10,011 nt of DNA. It comes from Gemmatimonadota bacterium (GTDB lineage Bacteria > Gemmatimonadota > Gemmatimonadetes > Gemmatimonadales > Gemmatimonadaceae). The position numbers were made by a program, and so were the translations under genes. Where the stretch lies: assembly GCA_023249395.1 (NCBI GenBank), contig JAHFCS010000041.1, positions 1 to 10,011 on the forward strand. The letters are read 5' to 3'. The number at the start of each line of letters is the position of its first letter. The first letter of the stretch is position 1. Of this stretch, positions 1 to 6,440 are shown piece by piece. The notes beneath the pieces are model-generated. The model was not told the origin of the DNA. It saw only the letters and a program-made list of their open reading frames with translations, and ran no database searches.

Positions 1-570
1 GGTCTCACCCGTCCCGATGCAGGGACGATCGTGGTGGACGGAATCGACGTTGCCGACAACGACGCGTACCGCGAGCGCATCGGCTACATGCCGCAGATTG
101 CGCGATTCCCTGAGAATCTCACGGCGTCGGAGCTATTCGAGATGCTCAAGGACCTGCGCGGAAAGCGGGCGATCCTGGACGAGGATCTGATAGAGGCATT
201 CTCTCTCTCGGGTGAGCTGCGAAAACCTCTGCGAACGCTCTCCGGCGGTACGCGTCAAAAAGTGAACGCGGTGATGGCATTTCTCTTCAAGCCGGACCTG
301 CTCATTCTCGATGAGCCTACGGCAGGGCTCGATCCGGTTGGGAGCGGCGTTCTGAAAAGAAAGATCGTGGCCGAGCGTGAAGCGGGACGAACCTTCGTCC
401 TGACGTCGCACATCATGAGCGAGATCGAAGAGCTGGCTGACGACGTCGCCTTTCTGCACGACGGCCGAATAGAGTTCGCGGGCCCCGTGCACGACATCAA
501 GAGTCTTACCAGGCAGACGAATCTCGAGCGTGCGATTGCAGCCATGATGACAGGTGGAGCCGCGGCATGA
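1..570 (+). CDS. nosF: NosF-type ABC transporter ATP-binding protein, 5'-truncated
   Basis: This is the ATPase subunit of the NosFY(D) transporter, which drives copper-site or sulfur-related maturation of periplasmic nitrous oxide reductase at the inner membrane. Frame 1 is open from base 1, so the gene begins outside the window. The first visible residues, GLTRPDAGTI, normally follow directly after the Walker A loop, so only the N-terminus with Walker A is missing. Visible motifs are the Q-loop YMPQ (bases 85-96), the signature LSGGTRQKVN (from 238), Walker B LLILDEP with catalytic Glu at 313-315, the D-loop GLDP, and the H-loop His at 409-411. The signature variant and the TSHIMSEIEELAD stretch are typical of NosF, particularly of clade II nos clusters. 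The stop overlaps the permease start (ATGA, 567-570), showing translational coupling. An internal GTG at base 31 is not a plausible start. The family assignment comes from recognised motifs, not from a search. Confidence 0.85.
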   Translation, partial: GLTRPDAGTIVVDGIDVADNDAYRERIGYMPQIARFPENLTASELFEMLKDLRGKRAILDEDLIEAFSLSGELRKPLRTLSGGTRQKVNAVMAFLFKPDLLILDEPTAGLDPVGSGVLKRKIVAEREAGRTFVLTSHIMSEIEELADDVAFLHDGRIEFAGPVHDIKSLTRQTNLERAIAAMMTGGAAA

Positions 571-1358
571 ACGTCACCGCGAAGGTCGCCAGGTATGAAG
601 TTCGGGATGTCCTCCGCAGCCGGTGGCTGCTCGGCTACGCGATGTTCCTCGTCCTCGTGACCGACGCGCTGCTGCGGTTCGGAGGCGCCGGTGAGAGGGC
701 ATTGCTGAGCCTCGTGAACATCGTGCTCTTCGTCGTGCCGCTGGTCACCATCGTATTTGCGACCGTGTACCTCTACAACGCGCGTGAGTTCACGGAGCTG
801 CTCCTTGCGCAGCCGCTGCGGCGAAGGCAGCTGTTCGGCGGACTCTTCGCAGGCTTGGCCGTGCCTTTGTCACTCGCGCTGGTGGCTGGCATCGTCGCGC
901 CGGTGGCATTGCATGCCGGTGACAATCCGGTGGCTCGCGGCACCCTGGTTGCACTGCTCGGGACCGGAGTCGCGCTCACCGTTGTGTTCACCGCGATTGC
1001 GTTCCTCATTGTTGCCCGATCGGACGATCGGATGAAGGGACTCGGCATTGCGATCGCTCTCTGGCTGATGTTCGCTGTGCTGTACGACGGTCTGGTGCTT
1101 CTTCTGGTATCGATTCTGGCGGACTACCCGCTCGAGCGGCCACTGCTCGGGTTGATGGCGGCAAACCCGGTCGATCTGGCGCGCGTGGTTCTCCTCCTTC
1201 GCTTCGACGTCTCGGCGCTTCTGGGATACACCGGGGCGGTGATGAGGCAGTTCTTCGGCGGCTCGGTGGGAACCGCCCTTGCGGCTGCGGCGCTTACGCT
1301 TTGGGCCGTCATTCCCGCAATGCTCGGAATGCGCGCGTTCGAGCGAAAGGACTTCTAG
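567..1358 (+). CDS. nosY: NosY-type ABC transporter permease
   Basis: This is the membrane subunit paired with the preceding NosF-like ATPase, forming the transporter needed to mature nitrous oxide reductase. It has 263 residues, normal for NosY. About six hydrophobic segments are visible, near residues 20-36, 48-70, 90-114, 125-149, 158-184 and 235-256. Family-like stretches include YLYNAREFTELLLAQP after helix 2, a DDRMKGLGIAI stretch, ANPVDLARV around residue 200, and a C-terminal FERKDF. The start ATG at 567 overlaps the nosF stop and is preceded by AGGTGGAG (552-559). nosZ, nosD and nosL would be expected upstream or elsewhere, outside the window. A generic ABC-2 permease is the alternative, but the pairing and motifs favour NosY. 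Confidence 0.85.
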   Translation: MNVTAKVARYEVRDVLRSRWLLGYAMFLVLVTDALLRFGGAGERALLSLVNIVLFVVPLVTIVFATVYLYNAREFTELLLAQPLRRRQLFGGLFAGLAVPLSLALVAGIVAPVALHAGDNPVARGTLVALLGTGVALTVVFTAIAFLIVARSDDRMKGLGIAIALWLMFAVLYDGLVLLLVSILADYPLERPLLGLMAANPVDLARVVLLLRFDVSALLGYTGAVMRQFFGGSVGTALAAAALTLWAVIPAMLGMRAFERKDF

Positions 1359-1404
1359 TTAAAATTCAGCGTCGCCGGCAGGTCTGTGCGGCACAACTTT
1401 CTTC

Positions 1405-1412
1405 AAAGAGGA
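1405..1412 (+). promoter_or_regulatory. Ribosome binding site that fixes the cupredoxin start
   Basis: AAAGAGGA lies 5 nt before ATG 1418. The reading frame stays open upstream to 1301, inside nosY, but only the 1418 start combines a ribosome binding site with a lipoprotein signal peptide. Confidence 0.7.
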
Positions 1413-1417
1413 TTATC

Positions 1418-1885
1418 ATGACGACTCGGTTTTTCGTTGGTGGCTTTGCAGCGCTCGCGCTGATCGCCGCGTGCAGCAAGGACAACACTCGCGGTGCGGC
1501 CCCGGAAAGTGCTCAATCCGCAGCGCCTGTAGCGGCACCGGCGATGGCAACGGCGGGGCCTGGGCCTATCGAGCCCGCGCCGGGGGGCAAGGTCATCGTC
1601 GTCGAACTGGTGTCGAACGAGAAGGGGAACTTCTTTCAGCCGAACGAGATCGAGGCGCATAGAGGCGATGTCGTCCGCTATACGCTCAAGATAGGGGTCC
1701 ACAATGTCCATTTCCTGCCCGATTCGAACACCGTAAAGACGGGACTACCGCCCGCGAGCGACCTCCTCCAGCTGCCGGGCCAGACGTATGATGTCCTGGT
1801 GAACTTTCCGAAGGGAAAGTACTACTTCCAGTGCGATCCCCACGCGGCGCTGGGAATGAAAGGTCACCTCGAGGTGGAGGACTGA
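1418..1885 (+). CDS. Plastocyanin-like cupredoxin lipoprotein
   Basis: This is a 155-residue exported protein with a type 1 copper site, probably carrying electrons (or copper) in the periplasm, anchored by lipid. The signal peptide ends in the lipobox IAAC, giving lipidation at Cys19. Residues 20-55 are a low-complexity Ala/Pro linker. The cupredoxin fold covers about 58-155. Likely copper ligands are His95 (HNVHF), Cys139, His142 and Met147. The C-x2-H-x4-M spacing (CDPHAALGM) matches plastocyanin. The gene begins 59 nt after nosY on the same strand, so it is probably the last gene of the nos transcript. This suggests, by context only, a role as electron donor to NosZ or in copper supply for it. 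An unrelated periplasmic electron carrier is possible. No clear terminator follows. Confidence 0.85.
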   Translation: MTTRFFVGGFAALALIAACSKDNTRGAAPESAQSAAPVAAPAMATAGPGPIEPAPGGKVIVVELVSNEKGNFFQPNEIEAHRGDVVRYTLKIGVHNVHFLPDSNTVKTGLPPASDLLQLPGQTYDVLVNFPKGKYYFQCDPHAALGMKGHLEVED

Positions 1886-1947
1886 GCGATGCCTGCCAGG
1901 GGATGCGGGATTCCCTCACGGGAAATCAGGTAACTCCCGCCCCCCCT

Positions 1948-1963
1948 CCCGGGCAGGCCCGGG
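1948..1963. other. Short GC-rich hairpin between cupredoxin and CBS genes
   Basis: CCCGGG, loop CAGG, CCCGGG gives a 6-bp stem. There is no T-run after it, so a Rho-independent terminator is doubtful; it could also be a leader structure of the CBS gene. A second small stem, TTCCC-TCAC-GGGAA, lies at 1911-1924. The rest of 1886-2030 shows nothing recognisable. Confidence 0.25.
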
Positions 1964-2030
1964 CATACTTGTGGTGAAGCTGCGCAGGCGCCTCGCAGGG
2001 TATCGCGCGGCGTCCGCAGGACATCGCAAC

Positions 2031-2036
2031 GGAGGG
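2031..2036 (+). promoter_or_regulatory. Ribosome binding site supporting a GTG start
   Basis: GGAGGG lies 5 nt before GTG 2042. Its spacing supports this rare start for the CBS gene; the first CBS domain begins within a few residues of it. Confidence 0.65.
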
Positions 2037-2041
2037 AAACC

Positions 2042-2488
2042 GTGCTCAAGCTCAAAGACATCATGACCGCTGACCTGGTCAGCGCCGGCCCGCAGGCGAC
2101 CCTTCGCGAAGCGATGGAGCTGCTCTCCGAACAACACATCAGCGGCGTTCCCGTCGTCTCGGGCGCCAAGGTCGTCGGAGTATTCACTGCCACCGATCTG
2201 CTGGACTTTCTCGCCGAACACGATGAGACCAGCGGTTCGCTCGGTGTAGGTCGCCGCTCTCGAACTCACCTCGACGAGGTCATGGTCTCCGAGGTCATGA
2301 CGCGAACGGTGCATTCGCTCCCGCCGGAATGCAGCGTCGAGGAGGCCTCAGCCTTCATGCGACAGGCGCAGATACACCGCGTTCTGGTGATGAAGGGCGG
2401 GGCGCTTCTCGGAATCGTTACCACAACCGATGTCGCGAAGGCGGTCGCCGATCACCTCATAGGGCGTCGCACCTACGTGTTCTCGTAA
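2042..2488 (+). CDS. Stand-alone two-CBS-domain protein
   Basis: This 148-residue cytoplasmic protein consists almost only of two CBS domains, at about 5-60 and 82-138, forming one Bateman module. CBS pairs commonly bind adenosyl ligands (AMP, ATP, NADH, SAM) and sense energy or redox state. The typical strand-loop segments are present: ISGVPVV followed by GVFTATD in the first domain, and IHRVLVM followed by GIVTTTD in the second. The Asp closing each of these is the usual ribose-contacting position. The start is GTG with a good ribosome binding site. There is no catalytic domain, so it probably regulates a partner or acts as a sensor. The gene ends 27 nt before the convergent DUF4342 gene, next to a USP gene, which suggests a stress setting. 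The ligand cannot be told from sequence. Confidence 0.85.
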   Translation: MLKLKDIMTADLVSAGPQATLREAMELLSEQHISGVPVVSGAKVVGVFTATDLLDFLAEHDETSGSLGVGRRSRTHLDEVMVSEVMTRTVHSLPPECSVEEASAFMRQAQIHRVLVMKGGALLGIVTTTDVAKAVADHLIGRRTYVFS

Positions 2489-2503
2489 CCAGCAGCTCGG
2501 GAC

Positions 2504-2526
2504 AGCAGGCGCGAGTCAGTCCTGCT
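2504..2526. terminator. Weak hairpin in the convergent junction
   Basis: AGCAGG (2504-2509) pairs with CCTGCT (2521-2526) over an 11-nt loop, between the CBS stop and the end of the DUF4342 gene. The only pyrimidine run nearby is short, so this is a weak candidate terminator. Confidence 0.25.
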
Positions 2527-2779
2527 TCTCGACCTCGAGAGTGTAATCCTTAGCCAGCGCGGCGATCGCCCCGACGGCTACCCATATCGGTAGCAGGACT
2601 GCGCCTACCACTCCAACTGTCAGCGGGATCTCGAGAAGGCTGCGGCCCTCACTGTTCTTGATGATGATGCGGCGTACATTGCCCTGATGAACGAGCTCCT
2701 TGATGCGGGACAGCAGATCCTCGCCGGCTACCTTGTGCTCTTCGGTCTGCACCTTCGCCTCCAATTGTGGCGTTGTCAT
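2516..2779 (-). CDS. DUF4342 small membrane protein
   Basis: This is an 87-residue protein of the DUF4342 family, whose function is unknown. The N-terminal half (about 1-50) is charged and helical, with the family-like stretch RRIIIKNSEGRSLLEIPLTV at about 36-55. One hydrophobic segment follows (about 53-76), then a short acidic tail. This suggests a single-pass inner-membrane protein with a cytoplasmic N-terminal domain. Its ATG overlaps the stop of the upstream USP gene by four bases (ATGA at 2779-2776 on the minus strand). The two are therefore co-transcribed and probably translationally coupled; there is no strong ribosome binding site of its own. The coupling implies a job together with the USP, perhaps placing a stress response at the membrane, but that is inference. 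Confidence 0.8.
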   Translation of the reverse strand: MTTPQLEAKVQTEEHKVAGEDLLSRIKELVHQGNVRRIIIKNSEGRSLLEIPLTVGVVGAVLLPIWVAVGAIAALAKDYTLEVEKQD

Positions 2780-3693
2780 GATATCTCATCGTCGGGAGCA
2801 ACTACCACAAGTACCGGCACCTCGGCTTCACGCAGGACGGCACTCGCCGCGCTGCCGAGGAGCGCCCGACGGACGGTGCTCGCATGGCTGCCCATGACAA
2901 TGAGGTCAGCGCCTTCACGCCCCGCGGTGGCAAGAACTTCCTGGGCAACATCTCCAAAGGCGATCTCGGTTCTGACTCGTTCACTCGGGATTCCCGCATC
3001 GAGCAGCTGCTTTCGCCATCCGTCGCTTTCGTCACTGAAGACGCGGTCGATCTCGGGTTGGGTGAGAGACTTGCCCTGGGTCACTTCCGACATCGAAAGC
3101 ACGTGTCCGAGCACCGCCGACCCGATGACGTGAATTCCGAACACGTTTGCGCCGAAGCGGTCCGAGAGCGTTCTCGTCCATTCCACGACGAGGGGTGTGA
3201 TCGAAGAGAACGTCAACGCGACGAGAATCCGTTTGGGTACTCTGGAGAATTGACCTCCGACCGTCAGCACCGGCACCGGAGAGATTCTGGCGAGGCGGTC
3301 TGTAGTGCTTCCAGTGTATCCGCGGACTCGTCCCCGCTCTCCATGCTTGCCGACCGCAATGAGCTCGGCGTGCAGCTCCCTGGCGACGTCAGCGAGCGCC
3401 TCAGCGGGACGGCCCAGCGCAACCCGCGTGCTGATTCGCGAGTCCGGAGCGGCGAGTGCCATCTCACGAAGTCTCTGGTCGGCCCCGGCGCGGGCATTGT
3501 CCATGAATGACTCCGGCAATGACAATGTTCGTGACAGAAATACGGGCCATTCCGGGGTCACCAGCGAGTGCACAAAGACGAGCTCCAGGCCGGGCGCAAA
3601 GTAGCGCCTCACCCATTGGGCGACGGCAGCCGACGACTCGCTGAAGTCAATGCCGACCAATACGGGACCGGCGCTCTGCTGAGACTGTGGCAT
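2776..3693 (-). CDS. Tandem universal stress protein (UspA family)
   Basis: This 305-residue cytoplasmic protein has two UspA domains, at about 10-146 and 153-300. USPs bind ATP or act as stress-induced regulators. Each domain opens with the expected strand and acidic residue (VLVGIDFSES; KRILVALTFSS, the second without the Asp). In domain 1 the nucleotide-binding motif G-2X-G-9X-G(S/T) is intact, at G115-KH-G118 and G128-S129. In domain 2 it is degraded: G268-SH-A271, then 8 rather than 9 residues to G280-S281. So only the first domain is predicted to bind ATP. The start chosen is ATG 3693, with AAGGAG four bases upstream. An in-frame start 28 codons earlier (3777) lacks homology and a ribosome binding site. 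It is followed by the overlapping DUF4342 gene. Confidence 0.9.
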   Translation of the reverse strand: MPQSQQSAGPVLVGIDFSESSAAVAQWVRRYFAPGLELVFVHSLVTPEWPVFLSRTLSLPESFMDNARAGADQRLREMALAAPDSRISTRVALGRPAEALADVARELHAELIAVGKHGERGRVRGYTGSTTDRLARISPVPVLTVGGQFSRVPKRILVALTFSSITPLVVEWTRTLSDRFGANVFGIHVIGSAVLGHVLSMSEVTQGKSLTQPEIDRVFSDESDGWRKQLLDAGIPSERVRTEIAFGDVAQEVLATAGREGADLIVMGSHASTVRRALLGSAASAVLREAEVPVLVVVAPDDEIS

Positions 3694-3697
3694 GCAT

Positions 3698-3703
3698 CTC
3701 CTT
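3698..3703 (-). promoter_or_regulatory. Ribosome binding site of the tandem USP gene
   Basis: AAGGAG on the minus strand lies 4 nt before ATG 3693 and decides this start over the longer in-frame one at 3777. Confidence 0.75.
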
Positions 3704-3749
3704 AATACGTCTCGAACCGCTTGATGGCCAGATCGTCTCTCATGTAAAA

Positions 3750-3797
3750 CGAAAGCCCCCGCATCATGGTTTCCCATTTTGCGGAGGCTCCGTTTCG
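3750..3797 (-). terminator. Imperfect hairpin with a U-rich tail, minus strand
   Basis: GCCCCCGC (3755-3762) pairs with GCGGAGGC (3781-3788) with one mismatch. An outer CGAAA/TTTCG closes across a bulge, and a small inner stem ATGG-TTTC-CCAT sits in the loop. Read leftward, the stem is followed by CTTTCGTTTTAC. It may end leftward transcription before the USP gene or form a leader structure. Confidence 0.35.
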
Positions 3798-4072
3798 CTG
3801 GCGGATGCCGTAGCCGGTTCGCTTTCTGTGAATCAACACAGTCGGACTGACATCCTTACCCTCATCGGACGGCCGACTCAGGCGTTCCGGATATCCCGGA
3901 TCATCGATTGTGGCCAGCTACCTCACAATCACACGACGGATTCGAACTTCCATCGAGCTGCCCTCCGCCGGCGTCCCGGGGGAAAGCTCCGTCCACAGTT
4001 ATGCCGTCCTGTGAACGCGAGCGGAATATAGCGGTCTCTGACGTCTCGGCCTGTCAGTGAAAACCTGAACTA

Positions 4073-4084
4073 CTGTAGGAATTC
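4073..4084. repeat. Intergenic motif copy 1 (CTGTAGGAATTC)
   Basis: On the minus strand it reads GAATTCCTACAG. This is one of four similar intergenic sites (others at 6605-6618, 9193-9206 and 9232-9245). This copy has one G fewer than the others and lies far (about 380 bp) from the next leftward start. Confidence 0.35.
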
Positions 4085-4125
4085 ACCGGAAAGTTCTGGC
4101 CGTCCGAGACCGCCGATTGAGACTG

Positions 4126-4779
4126 CTACGGCACTACTGCCAGGCGATCGTCGACCGACCAGACGCCGGGGGTCGCCCACGCCGCATTCTCTGCCTCTTT
4201 CAGCTCGAGCCACGAGTGAACCGAGCCCTTCAGCGTGACCTTCCCGTCAATCGAATCGACCTTGATGTTGCCCGCGTCCATTTCAGCACGGCGCTTCAGG
4301 GCGTCCATGATGTTCCGATTCACCTGCGCCGTTGCGACGCCAGGCTTCACCGAAACCATGTTCGTGACGCCTTTGACTCCGGTGAGGAATCTGACGCACC
4401 GGTCGGCGGCATTCTTCTGATAGAAGTAGTCCACGCTTCCGTCGAGCGTGATCCACCCGTTCTCGACTTTCACCTTGATCAGCTCATCGGGAACCTCGAT
4501 GTCCCACTTGAGCGCGTTGAGCGCCGCGTGCGCAATCTCCGAATCGGAGCGCAGCCTTGAAGTCGGCAGCTTTACCTTGATGTCCTCGGCGATCGCGCGG
4601 ACTCCCGCTACGCGACTCACGGTATGTTCGGCCGCGCGTTTCTCCGCGTAGCTCTGGACGTAGCCGCCGAGTGTCACGACCCCGTCCTTTACCGCCACCG
4701 CAATCTCCTTCTCCGAGAGGCTCGGCTCCCACTTCAGCTCCTCGAGCACGTCTTTGTGGAGTTGGGTATCGGATTTCAT
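4126..4779 (-). CDS. Triple BON-domain protein
   Basis: This 217-residue protein is built from three consecutive BON domains, at about 5-72, 78-146 and 150-217. Each has the typical helix, the V-x-x-G-x-V-T-L-x-G core (DGVVTLGGYV, NGWITLDGSV, DGKVTLKGSV), a following helix, then a closing strand pattern such as GVRAIAEDIKV and GVKGVTNMVSV. BON domains are linked to phospholipid or polymer binding and to osmotic or envelope stress (the OsmY type). Family members are usually periplasmic, but no signal peptide is seen here. The start ATG 4779 is preceded by AAGGGGG at good spacing. A longer in-frame start at 4890 would add a weak hydrophobic stretch, but GAGGAG directly abuts that ATG with no spacer, and the DNA is part of an intergenic repeat. 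The neighbours are stress genes. Location (cytoplasmic or exported) is uncertain. Confidence 0.85.
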   Translation of the reverse strand: MKSDTQLHKDVLEELKWEPSLSEKEIAVAVKDGVVTLGGYVQSYAEKRAAEHTVSRVAGVRAIAEDIKVKLPTSRLRSDSEIAHAALNALKWDIEVPDELIKVKVENGWITLDGSVDYFYQKNAADRCVRFLTGVKGVTNMVSVKPGVATAQVNRNIMDALKRRAEMDAGNIKVDSIDGKVTLKGSVHSWLELKEAENAAWATPGVWSVDDRLAVVP

Positions 4780-4900
4780 TGTATGCCCCCTTGGCCTGCT
4801 GGCCCGTTGATGAACGAATCCGTACAGAAGCAAGATTGCAGCTAATCCCCCTCGAATCTGTCGGTGGAACATTGATTGTTCGTAAGACATCTCCTCACAG
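4752..4900. repeat. Diverged direct repeat, copy A
   Basis: This matches 6431-6582 in the same orientation. Shared blocks in order are CTTTGTGGAGTTG (4752-4764, 13 of 13), 4790-4806 (15 of 17), GAATCCGTACA (4816-4826, 10 of 11) and the core 4855-4900 (39 of 46). Spacing between blocks differs by only a few bases. The left end runs into the first codons of the BON gene; the rest is its upstream region. Confidence 0.7.
4868..4880. promoter_or_regulatory. AACA-N5-TGTT dyad in repeat copy A
   Basis: AACATTGATTGTT is an inverted repeat, extended in this copy to GAACA-N5-TGTTC (4867-4881). It lies about 90 bp before the BON start. The arms are kept in copy B while the spacer partly changed, which suggests a protein-binding site. 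Confidence 0.4.
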
Positions 4901-4928
4901 CGAAACGCGAGTCGCACGTATGCAAATC

Positions 4929-4958
4929 GGCGGGGACTTCCTTTCGGAAGTCCCCGCC
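4929..4958 (-). terminator. Perfect 13-bp hairpin after the lipoprotein gene
   Basis: GGCGGGGACTTCC, loop TTTC, GGAAGTCCCCGCC, with no mismatch. It lies 46 nt past the stop of the leftward lipoprotein gene and before the BON gene, so it most likely ends that transcript. The downstream T-run is poor (GATTTGC on the minus strand), so termination may be partial, or the palindrome may be a protein site. Confidence 0.6.
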
Positions 4959-5004
4959 TCGAGCGCTTCACATTTAGCGAAGCGCTCTGAGTGGTTGGGT
5001 CAGC

Positions 5005-6381
5005 CTATTTCGACAGGTTTGCGCAGGCCTCGCCAACATCCCCGCCTGTCTTGTTCTGGTCGCCGTCATGTACCATGAACTGCAACCGGTAACTGTGCCC
5101 CGCCTGCAACCCGAGGCTGTTGAGGTCCCAGACAACCTCGGCAGAGAAGCCGAAATCCTGGGCACCTGCCGGCGGCGGAGTTGCGGGCGGAGGGCCGACG
5201 TTCTTGTGGTTCTTCGCCGGATCTGACCCAGGAGTCATCGTTCTCTGGTCAGGATTCTTCGTCTTGTCCAGGAAGATCGCCGCTGCTTTCCAGGTGCCAT
5301 AGACCGCATGTGGCGGGACCGGGGTACCACCGAACTGCCAGTCGCCAGCCCTGATTGCAGGATCGGTGTGCGCGACATCATCGGTAAGGCCGGTGATGTC
5401 GGTGATGAAGAGCGCGGGGAACAGCGGCCGCTCAAACCCATCGGTCGCTCTCTGGTCGCCTGTAATGTCCAGGTCGCCGACGTTCACGGGGTTCGCGGCT
5501 CCGATTGCGCCGACCTGTGGCGTGAAGCTCGGGTAGTTCGTTACCGTCGTGATGTTGGGCGGACCATCCTTCACCGAAACCTTGTTGACACCAAGCGTGA
5601 GCGCGTGTTCATCGGTGTACCAAACGCGGAGCTCATTGCTGGCGCCGCCTGTGCCGAGACCGAAAGCGGAGAGAACCTCGCTCTCGTTGAAGGCAAGCCT
5701 CGTCCGGGGATTGCTGCTGGTGAAGGGATAGCCGAGTACGCAATCCTCGAGTATGGGCGCTCCCGTGAACTTGTATGTGACGCTCGCCCCGTGAAAGACG
5801 TTCACACCCAGTGCGGTGGGATTCGTCGAGCAATTGATGACGAGCGATGGCTGGTCGCTGGTGCAGTTGAGGTCGACCGTGTAGCCACCGGGGACCGTGG
5901 CCGCGATGTGGACTATTCCTGGCGGATTGTAAGGCGCCGTGCCAGGCGGCGGGTTATCGTGGTCGAAGTTGGCGAGGATGTCGCCGTTGTTCGTGTCGAT
6001 GACATAGTTGTCACCGATCGTGGTCGAGCGCTGCAATACATGGACGCATGGACCACCGGCAAACCCCGGTACGAGATCCATCGGTGAAGTAACTACGTCA
6101 GTCGCCTCTGGCGTCGGGAAAGCGTCCTGAGTGATGACAAAATGGTATGTCCCCGGCGCGCTGCTCGGATCCAGACAGAGCAGGATTTCGGCATGGAGAG
6201 CGCCAATGGGCAGGACATCGTGTGCCCGTGGGTCGAGTTGTTTGGGAGCCGCAATCTTCGACACGGCAGCGTCGGAGCAGGCTCCGAGCGTCACGAGTGC
6301 GGCAGCGGCTGCGGCGCCGGCTGCCAGCCACGCGGCTTTCAAGCGTGGAGAAGAGAATCCAAGTGAAGATAGGGAATGCAT
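5005..6381 (-). CDS. Large secreted lipoprotein of unknown function
   Basis: I do not recognise a named family. The 458-residue protein starts with a long Ala-rich signal peptide ending in LGAC, giving lipidation at Cys35. Six further cysteines (69, 112, 173, 184, 214, 453) could form disulfides. The body (about 50-385) alternates short hydrophobic strands with Gly/Pro/Asn turns, as in secreted all-beta proteins. A Pro-rich linker (about 385-406) leads to a C-terminal module: EVVWDLNSLGL, then AGHSYRLQFMVHDGDQNKTG. Its Asp-rich loop HDGDQNKTGGD could bind a metal. No catalytic motif is seen. It should be anchored at the envelope surface or periplasm. The start ATG 6381 has only a GGGGG ribosome binding site 4 nt upstream. 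The gene stands alone between a perfect hairpin and a divergent gene, and is flanked by the two repeat copies. Confidence 0.75.
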   Translation of the reverse strand: MHSLSSLGFSSPRLKAAWLAAGAAAAAALVTLGACSDAAVSKIAAPKQLDPRAHDVLPIGALHAEILLCLDPSSAPGTYHFVITQDAFPTPEATDVVTSPMDLVPGFAGGPCVHVLQRSTTIGDNYVIDTNNGDILANFDHDNPPPGTAPYNPPGIVHIAATVPGGYTVDLNCTSDQPSLVINCSTNPTALGVNVFHGASVTYKFTGAPILEDCVLGYPFTSSNPRTRLAFNESEVLSAFGLGTGGASNELRVWYTDEHALTLGVNKVSVKDGPPNITTVTNYPSFTPQVGAIGAANPVNVGDLDITGDQRATDGFERPLFPALFITDITGLTDDVAHTDPAIRAGDWQFGGTPVPPHAVYGTWKAAAIFLDKTKNPDQRTMTPGSDPAKNHKNVGPPPATPPPAGAQDFGFSAEVVWDLNSLGLQAGHSYRLQFMVHDGDQNKTGGDVGEACANLSK

Positions 6382-6403
6382 ATAACCCCCGAACCTTTGA
6401 GTC

Positions 6404-6440
6404 CCGGCTGCACGAGCCGGCGTCGCTCCACTTTGTGGAG
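6404..6440 (-). promoter_or_regulatory. Two adjacent hairpins in the lipoprotein leader
   Basis: CTCCAC-TTT-GTGGAG (6426-6440) and CCGGCT-GCACG-AGCCGG (6404-6420), both perfect, lie 23-59 bp before the lipoprotein start. If transcribed, they would fold in the 5' leader and could influence stability or translation. Confidence 0.4.

Larger units (their letters stand above)
3704..4125. other. Intergenic region between USP and BON genes (about 420 bp)
   Basis: No convincing gene is seen on either strand. It should hold the promoter of the USP-DUF4342 operon and the 3' end of the BON transcript. Visible structures are an imperfect hairpin at 3750-3797, a small stem TCCGG-ATATC-CCGGA at 3886-3900, and distant inverted repeats GCGGTCTC (4031-4038) with GAGACCGC (4106-4113), whose inner arm GTCTCGG (4043-4049) can also pair with CCGAGAC (4104-4110). 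One copy of the CTGTAGG(G)AATTC motif lies at 4073-4084. No consensus sigma-70 promoter could be assigned. Confidence 0.5.

Noticed and set aside
1301..1417. Longer start for the cupredoxin
   Set aside because: It overlaps the nosY end and would bury the lipoprotein signal peptide, which must be at the N-terminus.
2884..3510. Plus-strand open frame of 208 codons
   Set aside because: It is a shadow of the tandem USP gene on the other strand, with no family features.
3687..4031. Possible 114-codon gene in the USP-BON gap
   Set aside because: It starts inside the USP start region, has no ribosome binding site, and the product has no domain-like pattern.
4780..4971. N-terminal extension of the BON protein up to 4971
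   Set aside because: It lies in repeat DNA and the terminator region, has no spaced ribosome binding site, and would translate the hairpin at 4929-4958.
5308..6087. Plus-strand open frame of 259 codons
   Set aside because: It is antisense to the lipoprotein gene, which has a signal peptide and lipobox; the plus frame gives a charged, motif-free product with no ribosome binding site.
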